The notes under the pieces: generated by a model
Told to the model about the DNA's origin: nothing
What the model saw: only the letters and a program-made list of their open reading frames with translations
The model's database searches: none
Assembly (NCBI GenBank): GCA_036373915.1
Contig: DASUUU010000044.1
Location: 62,001-126,000, forward strand
Origin: JASLBX01 sp036373915
GTDB taxonomy: Bacteria; Actinomycetota; Actinomycetes; Jiangellales; Jiangellaceae
Direction of reading: 5' to 3'
DNA: 64,000 nt
Program-made: the position numbers and the translations under genes
Part shown: positions 32,988-40,202 of the stretch, in pieces
Numbering within the stretch: position 1 is the first letter of the stretch
Layout of the letters: the number at the start of each line of letters is the position of its first letter

Positions 32988-34474
32988 GAGGCGCGGTCGC
33001 CGAACTCGAGATAGCCGTCCGCGACGAATCTGCGGACTCGAGGCAGCAGGTCCGACCGCAACGCGAGCGGATCGACGTCGAGGACCGTCGCCACCGCATC
33101 GACAAGCGTGCCGATCGGCACGGATCCGTCACAAGCGCCCACGAGCGCCGCCTCGGCGGTTCCTACTTCGACCGCCCTGCGTAAACCACGTTGCTGTCGC
33201 AGCACGACGTGCGCCGGATCCTCCGCTCCGGGCGGTCCGATCTGCTCCTGCACGACGTCGTCGGCCAGGACTAGACGGGCTCCGAGAAGGTCATCGTCCC
33301 GCTCGAGGCGGCGCAGGAGATCCAGCCGATCGAAATGTCCGGCCACCACCGGCCCCAGCGGCTGCTCGACCGCGTGCGGCCAATCCTCGATCGAGACGGA
33401 CGGATCGTCGAAGCGCGCCGCCCGCAAGATGACCCACCCGAAGCCGATGCCCTCCACGCGTTGCGCCTCGAACCAGGCGAGCCACGAGTCGTATCGGCTC
33501 ACGTAGGCCGGACCGGCCGGCTCACCGGCGTCCCTGAGCCATAGTTCGACGTACGCGGCGGGATCCTGCACCTCGCGCTGGATGATCCAGGCGTCGCAAC
33601 CGGTACCGGCCACCCATGCGCCCACCCGCTCCTGCCAATCCTGCCCCGCGACGTGCATCCAGTTGGCAAGCGACTCCAGGATGCCGCCGTCGCGAAGACG
33701 GGCGACGCCGTCGACGACAACCCGCCTGGACACCTCGTCGCCGGGCAACCCGCTGTCGCGGTAGACGTGGTGGCCGCCGGGAGACACGACGAACGGCGGG
33801 TTCGTCGCGATCAGATCGAACTGGTCCCCAGCGACAGGTTCGTAGAGGCTGCCGTCCCGCAGATCGACGTCCACGCCGTTCAGCCGGGCCGTCAGCGCGG
33901 CCAACGCCAGTGCCCGCCGGCTGACGTCTGTCGCGACTACCGTCGTGCAGTGCCGCGACAGATGCAATGCCTGAACGCCGCAGCCCGTTCCCAGATCGAG
34001 TGCCCGATCCACCGGCCGCCTGACCGTGATCTGGGCCAGGGTCGATGAGGCGGCGTTGACGCCGAGCACGTGGTCATCCGCCACCGGCTCGATCCGGCCG
34101 TCAAGACCCGGGGTGAGATCGCTGACGACCCACCAGTCGCCGGCGTCGTCAGCGTACGGACGAACATCGACGACGGCGTGCACGGTGTCGCCGTCGACAG
34201 CCAGCAGCCCGCCGTCGACAAGCTCGGCCAGCGGGAGCACCCCGTCGACGGCCGCCCGAGGGACCGGCAGCTGAAGCGGCCAGAGCCGCACGAGCGTCTC
34301 CAGCGGCGAGCCGCCGGACGTCACCCGCCGGCCGGGAGTCGTCTCGTTGCGGTTCAGCGCCGCTGAGGCCACCGGGCCGAGCAGACCGGTGACTGAGTCG
34401 ACCGTGTACTCGGCCCTCGCCAAGGCGTCGCGTAGCCGTGCGACTCCGTCCCCGGCCAGTCGCGGAGTTTCCAC
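32981..34474 (-). CDS. Class I SAM-dependent methyltransferase (NPPF type) with N-terminal DUF7059-like domain
   Basis: 497 aa. N-terminal helical domain (about 1-150), then a Rossmann methyltransferase: VDRALDLGTGCGVQALHLS (SAM motif I), ATDVSRRALALA and DLIATNPPFVVSP; NPPF is the hallmark of enzymes modifying planar N of bases or glutamine amides. A winged-helix-like C-terminal segment follows. Probably an rRNA/tRNA or protein-Gln methyltransferase. GTG 34474 with GGGAG upstream. Divergent from the class IV aminotransferase gene. Confidence 0.85.
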   Translation of the reverse strand: METPRLAGDGVARLRDALARAEYTVDSVTGLLGPVASAALNRNETTPGRRVTSGGSPLETLVRLWPLQLPVPRAAVDGVLPLAELVDGGLLAVDGDTVHAVVDVRPYADDAGDWWVVSDLTPGLDGRIEPVADDHVLGVNAASSTLAQITVRRPVDRALDLGTGCGVQALHLSRHCTTVVATDVSRRALALAALTARLNGVDVDLRDGSLYEPVAGDQFDLIATNPPFVVSPGGHHVYRDSGLPGDEVSRRVVVDGVARLRDGGILESLANWMHVAGQDWQERVGAWVAGTGCDAWIIQREVQDPAAYVELWLRDAGEPAGPAYVSRYDSWLAWFEAQRVEGIGFGWVILRAARFDDPSVSIEDWPHAVEQPLGPVVAGHFDRLDLLRRLERDDDLLGARLVLADDVVQEQIGPPGAEDPAHVVLRQQRGLRRAVEVGTAEAALVGACDGSVPIGTLVDAVATVLDVDPLALRSDLLPRVRRFVADGYLEFGDRASA

Positions 34475-34530
34475 CTGCGCTCCCGTCTGTGGTCAAGGCC
34501 AATCGTGGCACGGCTCGTAAGCTCGCCTTC

Positions 34531-35277
34531 GTGAGTGACCCGATCGCGGTGCTGCCCTGGAACGAGGACTACGGCCACTTCACGGCAATGCAGGTACGTG
34601 ACCGCGCGACCCGCGGTCTGCGGCTTCACCTCGCTCGCTTGGACGCGGCGAACAAGCTGCTGTTCGGCGAACCGCTCGATGCGGGTGCGGTACGGGAACG
34701 GCTTCGGCGAGAGCTGGACGGCCGGGCGGATGCTTCGGTGCGGTTCGCTGTGCGGCGTCCGGCCGGAGAACCCGGCTCGGCTCCGTCCACAGTAGTGACG
34801 GTCGACAAGCCGGTCACCATGCCGGCCGGGCCGCTGCGGCTCAAGAGTGTGACGTACCAGCGTCCGCTCGCACACATAAAGCACCTTGCGTCCGCAGGAC
34901 ACGGCGGCCACCGGCGGCGGGTGCTCGACGCCGGTTCGGACGAGGCGTTGCTCACCGATGCGGACGGCGTGATCTCCGAGGGCGCGATAACCAACGTCGG
35001 CTTCCTCGACGGCACAGCGGTGGTCTGGCCCGATGCTCCCTGTCTGGCCGGCATCACGATGCAGGTGATCATCCCGGCCCTCGCTGCCCGAGGCGTTCGA
35101 TCAGTGCGCCGGGTGGTGCGGCTGGGAGATGTCGGCTCGTTCGACGGCGCTTTCGTCACGAACTCGTGGGGGGTGGCGACGGTCGGCGCCATCGACGATG
35201 CGGAGATACCCGCCGGCGAAGCGTTTGCACATACGCTTGCCGCGGCTTACGAGGCGGTGCCCTGGGACCCGATCTGA
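34531..35277 (+). CDS. Class IV aminotransferase (aminodeoxychorismate lyase-like, PabC family)
   Basis: 248-aa PLP enzyme, fold type IV. Lys of LAHIKHLA is the expected PLP lysine; LTDADGVISEGAITNVGFL is the family signature; VVWPDAPCLAGITMQ precedes the C-terminal helix. Likely releases p-aminobenzoate from aminodeoxychorismate, or acts as a related branched-chain/D-amino-acid transaminase. GTG 34531 has no ribosome site; TAAGCT ends 7 nt before it, so the mRNA is probably leaderless. Confidence 0.82.
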   Translation: MSDPIAVLPWNEDYGHFTAMQVRDRATRGLRLHLARLDAANKLLFGEPLDAGAVRERLRRELDGRADASVRFAVRRPAGEPGSAPSTVVTVDKPVTMPAGPLRLKSVTYQRPLAHIKHLASAGHGGHRRRVLDAGSDEALLTDADGVISEGAITNVGFLDGTAVVWPDAPCLAGITMQVIIPALAARGVRSVRRVVRLGDVGSFDGAFVTNSWGVATVGAIDDAEIPAGEAFAHTLAAAYEAVPWDPI

Positions 35278-35358
35278 TCGGCGGGTGCGCTCGGGGGCAT
35301 CGCGAACGCCGACACGACCCGCGGATGCAGGAGAGTTCCGTCAACGACGAGAACGGCT

Positions 35359-35586
35359 TCAGGCCGGGGCATACTCAACCGCGGCCCCCACCGCATGGTC
35401 CGCCGACACATCGCGAATAGCCCGACGGTACTGAAGGCTCCCGCCCGGTTCGAACGGCTCCAGGACATGACGTCGGAAGCTCGCGTAGTCGTACGAATCC
35501 AGCCAGAATCCCTCTGGAGCCGACGAGTTGGCGGCCTCGATCCTGGCCGCGACCGCGCCGAGAAGATCACGGCGAAGGGCGCTCAT
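35359..35586 (-). CDS. Small hypothetical protein coupled to upstream hypothetical gene
   Basis: 75 aa beginning MSALRRDLLGAVAARIEAAN, aromatic-rich centre (FWLDSYDYASFRRHV). ATG 35586 lies 5 bp after the stop of the preceding gene on the same strand, with no own ribosome site, suggesting translational coupling. Codon-position GC looks like real coding sequence. I do not recognise a family. Confidence 0.55.
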   Translation of the reverse strand: MSALRRDLLGAVAARIEAANSSAPEGFWLDSYDYASFRRHVLEPFEPGGSLQYRRAIRDVSADHAVGAAVEYAPA

Positions 35587-35591
35587 CCGGG

Positions 35592-36248
35592 TCAGTGCTC
35601 GCGAGACCCGTTCGGCCGGTCGGTCACCTCGTGCCAGACGTCGCCGTCCGCGAGATCGACATCGTTCTCGGGACCTGGCTCGCGGGTAGGACCGGTGGTC
35701 TCGCCGAAGAACTCCCGCACCTTCTGGCCGAACGACGCCGCCTTCTCGGGGTCGATCATGAAGGTGACATCCTCGACGGCGCGGCTCACCGCATCGCGGA
35801 CCTTCGCTTCGTCGAAGTTAGCGGCCGCCGAACCGACGAACGAGCTGATCTGGTCCGAGAGCTTGCGCAACGTCTCGCCGACCACGTCATCCACGGCTGT
35901 GTCGTGTGTCGGGCACGGCGGCAGAGTCGACGGCTCTGGCCGGGCGATGCGCTGGCGGGTACGCCATGCGGGGTCGTGCAGATACGCACCCTCGCCCACC
36001 GTGTACCTGCAGATCAGGCCGGCTGACGCGAGCGCGTCCAGGTCGGCATTCATCGCATCGGTGTCGTGCTCGTCCGCCCGCAACGGCCAGAGATAGCCGT
36101 TGAGGACCGCCGGCTGATCCTTGGCCCGTCCCGCATCATCCAGAACGGTCGGCAGGTAGGCATATGTGTACGCAGCTGAGAGTGGCACCTCGGCCAGCCG
36201 CTCGTCCTGGGCGTCGCCGGGGTGGACCGTCCGCCGTTGCTGAGTCAT
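35592..36248 (-). CDS. Hypothetical protein, winged-helix-like N-terminal half
   Basis: 218 aa. The first half (YTYAYLPTVLDDAGRAKD, LDALASAGLICRYTVGEGAY, DPAWRTRQRIARPEPSTLPP) looks like a small DNA-binding/phage-type replication accessory domain seen in actinobacteria; the second half is helical and acidic (about 120-218). No catalytic motif. ATG 36248 is strongly supported by AAGGAGG 5 nt upstream. First gene of a pair with the 75-aa protein; divergent from the cupin gene. Confidence 0.75.
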   Translation of the reverse strand: MTQQRRTVHPGDAQDERLAEVPLSAAYTYAYLPTVLDDAGRAKDQPAVLNGYLWPLRADEHDTDAMNADLDALASAGLICRYTVGEGAYLHDPAWRTRQRIARPEPSTLPPCPTHDTAVDDVVGETLRKLSDQISSFVGSAAANFDEAKVRDAVSRAVEDVTFMIDPEKAASFGQKVREFFGETTGPTREPGPENDVDLADGDVWHEVTDRPNGSREH

Positions 36249-36316
36249 GGCCGCCTCCTTCGGTCGTGGCCTGACCCGTCCAGTATTGCTCGCGCCGACG
36301 TGCGACGATCGGGGGC

Positions 36317-36646
36317 ATGGACGTCGTATCGATCCACGCACTTGGGGAAAGCCAGCTTTCGGCAGCCGAGGCCGCGGACAGTGGGCGCGGCTCGGTGACC
36401 GTGTACGGGCGGAGCGGTGCGCGATTGCGCCAGACATTGGTCGCGCTAGCAAAAGGTCAGGTGATGGGCGAGCACAAGAGTCCGGGCGACGCCTCGCTGC
36501 TCTGCCTACAGGGCCGCGTACACCTGCGGGCCGGGGAACTGAGTACCGAACTGGGTCCAGGAGACTTCGTCGGTGTACCGCCTCAGCGCCACGACGTGAC
36601 AGCCGTCGAACCGTCGGTGCTGCTGCTATCCGTCGCCTTGCATTGA
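36317..36646 (+). CDS. Small cupin-domain protein
   Basis: 109 aa single-domain cupin: HKSPGDASLLCLQGRVHL corresponds to motif 1 (with fewer His than metal-binding cupins) and LGPGDFVGVPPQRHDV to motif 2. Metal ligands are incomplete, so it may be non-catalytic. ATG 36317 with GGGGG 2 nt upstream, a tight spacing. Convergent with hppA; the gap downstream carries a repeat cluster. Confidence 0.82.
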   Translation: MDVVSIHALGESQLSAAEAADSGRGSVTVYGRSGARLRQTLVALAKGQVMGEHKSPGDASLLCLQGRVHLRAGELSTELGPGDFVGVPPQRHDVTAVEPSVLLLSVALH

Positions 36647-36682
36647 GCCAGGCACTCGGCTGGTAGGCGGCCAGATAGCAGA

Positions 36683-36868
36683 CGATCAGATGACCCAGGC
36701 CCCCGCTGACCTGGGCCAATGCACCAGTAAGCCACCTGATCGTTTCCCGCCCGCCCCAGACTAAACGATCAGGTGACCCACACGGTCGAACATGCCAGGT
36801 CAGAGACGTGTTACCTCACCTGATCGTCGCGCCCGCGACGATCAGGTGAGGTAACGGCGATCAGGTGA
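36683..36868. repeat. Cluster of six CGATCAGGTGA-type units between cupin gene and hppA
   Basis: Units at 36683-36693 (one mismatch), 36733-36742 (inverted), 36766-36776, 36816-36826 (inverted), 36839-36849 and 36858-36868. They fill the 232-bp gap between two convergent genes. Units 4 and 5 lie inside the long hairpin at 36810-36855. REP-like in appearance; function unknown. Confidence 0.8.
36810..36855. terminator. Perfect 22-bp hairpin with 2-nt loop downstream of hppA
   Basis: 36810-36831 and 36834-36855 are exact complements (GTTACCTCACCTGATCGTCG and on). Located 24 bp beyond the hppA stop, it should act as a terminator in either direction, although no T-tract follows. Confidence 0.7.
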
Positions 36869-36878
36869 CCAACAAGCG

Positions 36879-39179
36879 TCAGGCTGCCGAGACCTTCGCG
36901 GGCTCGTCCGACGACTCGATGGCGACCGGCCGGCGCTTCGAGATCCACACCGCACCGACCACGATCAGCGCCGCGACCCCGGCGATGGTGTACCGCAAGC
37001 CGTCGTTGGCATCCTCGCCGATGGTCATCGTCACGATCGCCGGAGCGATCAGCAGCGACACCAGGTTCATCACCTTGACCAGCGGGTTGATCGCGGGCCC
37101 GGCGGTGTCCTTGAACGGGTCGCCGACCGTGTCACCGATGACGGTGGCGGCATGCGCATCCGAACCCTTGCCGCCGTGGTACCCGTCCTCGACCAGCTTC
37201 TTCGCGTTGTCCCACGCTCCGCCGGAGTTGGCCAGGAACACCGCCATCAGCACACCGGCGGCGATGACTCCGGCCAGGTAACCGGCCAGCGGACCGACAC
37301 CCAGTCCGAAGCCGACGGCGATGGGGGCCATCACCGCGAGCAGGCCGGGTGTGGCCAGCTCACGCTGCGCGTCGCGCGTCACCATGTCCACGACGCGGCC
37401 GTACTCGGGACGGCCGGTGCCCTCCATGATTCCGGGGATCTCACGGAACTGCCGGCGCACCTCGAACACGACGGCGCCCGCGGCGCGACCGACAGCAGCA
37501 ATCGCCAGCCCGGAGAACAGGAACACCACCATCGCGCCGAGCATCACGCCGAGCAACACGTTGGGCGAGACGATGTCCAGCGCGAACTGGGCCAGACCCT
37601 CGGTGTCGACGCCGACGTCGTCGGCCGCCGTGGTGATGGCGTCCATGTACGAGCCGAACAGCGCCGTCGCGGCCAACACTGCCGTCGCGATCGCGATGCC
37701 CTTGGTGACGGCCTTGGTCGTGTTGCCGACCGCGTCCAGCTCGGTGAGGATCTGCGCCCCCTCGCCTTCGACCTCGCCGGACATCTCGGCGATGCCCTGG
37801 GCGTTGTCGGAGACCGGGCCGAAGGTGTCCATGGCGACGATAACGCCGACGGTGGTCAGCAGACCGGTGCCCGCCAGCGCGATGAGGAACAGCGACAGCA
37901 GGATCGAGCCCCCGCCGAGCAGGAACGCGCCGTACACGGCACCACCGATGACGAACGCGGTGTAGACGGCCGACTCCAGACCAAGGGCCATACCGCCGAG
38001 CACGACCGTTGCGGGGCCGGTGAGCGACATCTTGCCGATGTCGCGGACCGGCCGCTTGTCGGTGCCGGTGAAGTAGCCGGTCAGCCACATGATGACGCCC
38101 GCCAGCACGATGCCGATGATGACGGCCATCGTGGCCAGCGCTCGCGGGTCGCCATCGTGGTCGATCCCGCCCTCCAGCTCCACGAAAGTGCTCGGCAGGT
38201 ACGCGTAGGCGGCAAGTCCGCTCAACACGGCGCCGGCCAGGGCGGACAGGTAGAAGGACCGGTTGATGGTCGTCAGACCGTTCTCGCCGGGCCGCGGCCG
38301 GGTCAGGTAGATGCCGAGCACGGCGGTCAACGCACCGATCGCAGGCACAACAAGCGGGAAGACCAGGCCCTCGGTCCCGAAGGTCGCGCTACCCAAGATC
38401 AGGGCTGCGACGAGCACTACCGCGTACGACTCGAACAGGTCGGCGGCCATACCCGCGCAGTCGCCCACGTTGTCGCCCACGTTGTCGGCGATGGTGGCGG
38501 CGTTGCGGGGGTCGTCCTCCGGAATGTGCTGCTCGACCTTTCCGACCAGGTCGGCGCCGACATCGGCCGCTTTGGTGAAGATTCCGCCGCCGACACGCAT
38601 GAACATCGCGAGCATCGCCGCGCCGAGCCCGAAGCCCTCCAACACGTGCGGGGCATCACCGCGGTAGATGAGGACGACGACGGACGCGCCGAGCAGGCCG
38701 AGACCGACGGTTGCCATGCCGACCACGCCGCCGGTACGGAAGGCGATCCGCATCGCGGGGTCGCGGCCCTCGTCCTGTGCAGCGGCCGTGACCCGGACGT
38801 TCGCCCGCACCGCGAGCCACATGCCGAGGTAACCGATCGCCGCCGAGAACACGGCGCCGATGATGAAGAAGACGGAGCGGCCAACCCGTACCCCAGTGTC
38901 ACCCGGCAGCACGAACAGCAGCCCGAACACGAGCACCACGAACACACTCAGCGTGCGGAACTGCCGGCTCAGGTACGCGGCGGCACCTTCTTGGATCGAG
39001 CGCGCAATGTCCTGCATCTTCTCGGTGCCCTCGCTCGCGACGAGCACCTCTCGGCGGAACAGAGCCGCCATCACCAGCGCCGCCAGCGCAACCAGCGCAA
39101 CGACGATGACATACGAGAGGTTGCCACCGGTGAGCGAGATCGCCGAGTCACCCTCTTGGGCGAGGATTGGCCCGGTCAT
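36879..39179 (-). CDS. hppA: K+-independent proton-translocating membrane pyrophosphatase
   Basis: 766 aa, about sixteen membrane helices. Couples PPi hydrolysis to H+ export. PPi/Mg site: GGGIFTKAADVGADLVGKVE and ADNVGDNVGDCAGMAADL, plus GDTVGDPFKDTAGPA near the C-terminus. The ion-selectivity marker reads GNTTKA with Lys489 where K+-dependent enzymes have Ala, so it should not need K+. ATG 39179 with AAGGAGG upstream. Neighbours (anti-sigma, BldG-like, helicase) match the bldG locus of Streptomyces. Works alongside soluble Ppa. Confidence 0.97.
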   Translation of the reverse strand: MTGPILAQEGDSAISLTGGNLSYVIVVALVALAALVMAALFRREVLVASEGTEKMQDIARSIQEGAAAYLSRQFRTLSVFVVLVFGLLFVLPGDTGVRVGRSVFFIIGAVFSAAIGYLGMWLAVRANVRVTAAAQDEGRDPAMRIAFRTGGVVGMATVGLGLLGASVVVLIYRGDAPHVLEGFGLGAAMLAMFMRVGGGIFTKAADVGADLVGKVEQHIPEDDPRNAATIADNVGDNVGDCAGMAADLFESYAVVLVAALILGSATFGTEGLVFPLVVPAIGALTAVLGIYLTRPRPGENGLTTINRSFYLSALAGAVLSGLAAYAYLPSTFVELEGGIDHDGDPRALATMAVIIGIVLAGVIMWLTGYFTGTDKRPVRDIGKMSLTGPATVVLGGMALGLESAVYTAFVIGGAVYGAFLLGGGSILLSLFLIALAGTGLLTTVGVIVAMDTFGPVSDNAQGIAEMSGEVEGEGAQILTELDAVGNTTKAVTKGIAIATAVLAATALFGSYMDAITTAADDVGVDTEGLAQFALDIVSPNVLLGVMLGAMVVFLFSGLAIAAVGRAAGAVVFEVRRQFREIPGIMEGTGRPEYGRVVDMVTRDAQRELATPGLLAVMAPIAVGFGLGVGPLAGYLAGVIAAGVLMAVFLANSGGAWDNAKKLVEDGYHGGKGSDAHAATVIGDTVGDPFKDTAGPAINPLVKVMNLVSLLIAPAIVTMTIGEDANDGLRYTIAGVAALIVVGAVWISKRRPVAIESSDEPAKVSAA

Positions 39180-39303
39180 ACGTCCTCCTTGACGTGGCCT
39201 GCGCCACCAGTGCTACTGGCGCGCCGGCCGGCTTCAATCACCCGAGCCCCGCACACATGCCTTCGTGGCGGGGTCGTGGTGATCAACGGCAATTGGATCC
39301 AGA

Positions 39304-39320
39304 CCGCGCGCAGCGCGCGG
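39304..39320 (-). terminator. GC-rich hairpin downstream of the anti-sigma gene
   Basis: CCGCGCGC (39304-39311) and GCGCGCGG (39313-39320) are complementary around one base; the real loop would be larger. It lies 32 bp past the anti-sigma stop, and may separate that gene from hppA. Confidence 0.4.
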
Positions 39321-39351
39321 CCAACTGCGCCAGGAGTGTACTGACTCTCTG

Positions 39352-39789
39352 TCACGCATGAGCACTCGCCTCCGCTGGCCAGCGCATCGAAACGGTCACG
39401 CCGGCCGGTGAGGTGGCCACATTCAGGTGCGGCACGAGCTCGGACACGACCGCCAACGAGGCCTCTGCGGGCAACTCGTCGACGACCGGCGCGGCCGCCG
39501 CGGCCAGGACATCGATGGCCCGGCCTCCAATTGCTGCCTCGAGGGCGACGGCTCCGCGAACGTTTATCGACAGTCCGCGAGAGTCGTCAAACGTCACAAC
39601 GACCGGATCGTCGGGACGCGACTCTTGCTGCAATGCCACGACGAGCCCGCAGGCTTCGCCGACGGCGAGCCGCACCGCGTCGAGCACCGGCTCGGGTAGG
39701 TCGATGCGCCGGGCAAGCGTCACAGCGATCTGCCGGGCGGTACGCACGTGAGCGGGCCTGGCAGAAAAGCTCAGTTCGACTGTGGCCAT
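39352..39789 (-). CDS. Anti-sigma factor-like HATPase-domain protein (partner of the BldG-type antagonist), degenerate N-box
   Basis: 145 aa with an RsbW/SpoIIAB-like fold: VELSFSARPAHVRTARQIAV at the start and AVRLAVGEACGLVVAL at the N-box. In active kinases the N-box is ExxxN (for example EACTN); here Glu45-Ala-Cys-Gly-Leu49 lacks the Asn, and no clear DxGxG box follows. It may therefore bind its partners without efficient ATP hydrolysis. Three bp after the bldG-like stop, clearly an operon. In Streptomyces the equivalent gene encodes the partner of BldG. Confidence 0.82.
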   Translation of the reverse strand: MATVELSFSARPAHVRTARQIAVTLARRIDLPEPVLDAVRLAVGEACGLVVALQQESRPDDPVVVTFDDSRGLSINVRGAVALEAAIGGRAIDVLAAAAAPVVDELPAEASLAVVSELVPHLNVATSPAGVTVSMRWPAEASAHA

Positions 39790-39792
39790 TCC

Positions 39793-40137
39793 CTAGGCGT
39801 CGTCCGCCGCGACAGCGTTGGCGACAGAGTCGTGGATCGGGAAGACCTTGGTCAGACCGGTGATCCGGAAGATCTTCAGGATCCGCTCCTGGGTACACAC
39901 CAGACGAAGCGACCCGTCGTGCATCCGGACCCGCTTCAGCCCACCCACGAGCACACCGAGGCCGGTCGAATCGAGGAACTCGACACCCGTCATATCGACC
40001 ACCAGGTCATACCGCCCGGAGTCGACCAGCTCGGCGAGCTGTTCGCGCAGTTTTGGGGCCGTGTAGACGTCGATCTCTCCAGCGACTTCGACCACCGTCC
40101 GGCCATCTTCGGACCGGGTTGACAGAGTCAGATCCAC
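39793..40137 (-). CDS. bldG: STAS-domain anti-sigma factor antagonist (BldG-like)
   Basis: 114 aa. Starts VDLTLSTRSEDGRTVVEVAG, with the phosphorylation loop VEFLDSTGLGVLVGG (Ser in DSTG). Binds an anti-sigma factor when unphosphorylated, releasing sigma. Its position next to an anti-sigma gene, hppA and a divergent helicase matches bldG of Streptomyces, which controls development and antibiotic production; orthology is inferred. GTG 40137 chosen for AAGGAG 5 nt upstream. Confidence 0.92.
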   Translation of the reverse strand: MDLTLSTRSEDGRTVVEVAGEIDVYTAPKLREQLAELVDSGRYDLVVDMTGVEFLDSTGLGVLVGGLKRVRMHDGSLRLVCTQERILKIFRITGLTKVFPIHDSVANAVAADDA

Positions 40138-40202
40138 GGCAGCTCCTTCCTTGGCCGGGCGGGTTTCCTTCTCGCATTCAACCATGAGCGACACTGCATA
40201 GG

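Noticed and set aside
36683..36868. CRISPR array
   Set aside because: Units are about 11 bp, in both orientations and irregularly spaced; there are no spacers of constant length and no cas genes.
37152..39344. Very long open frame on the strand opposite hppA
   Set aside because: It mirrors the hppA coding sequence; composition is Arg/His/Asp/Gly-rich without any domain, as expected for an antisense frame in GC-rich DNA.
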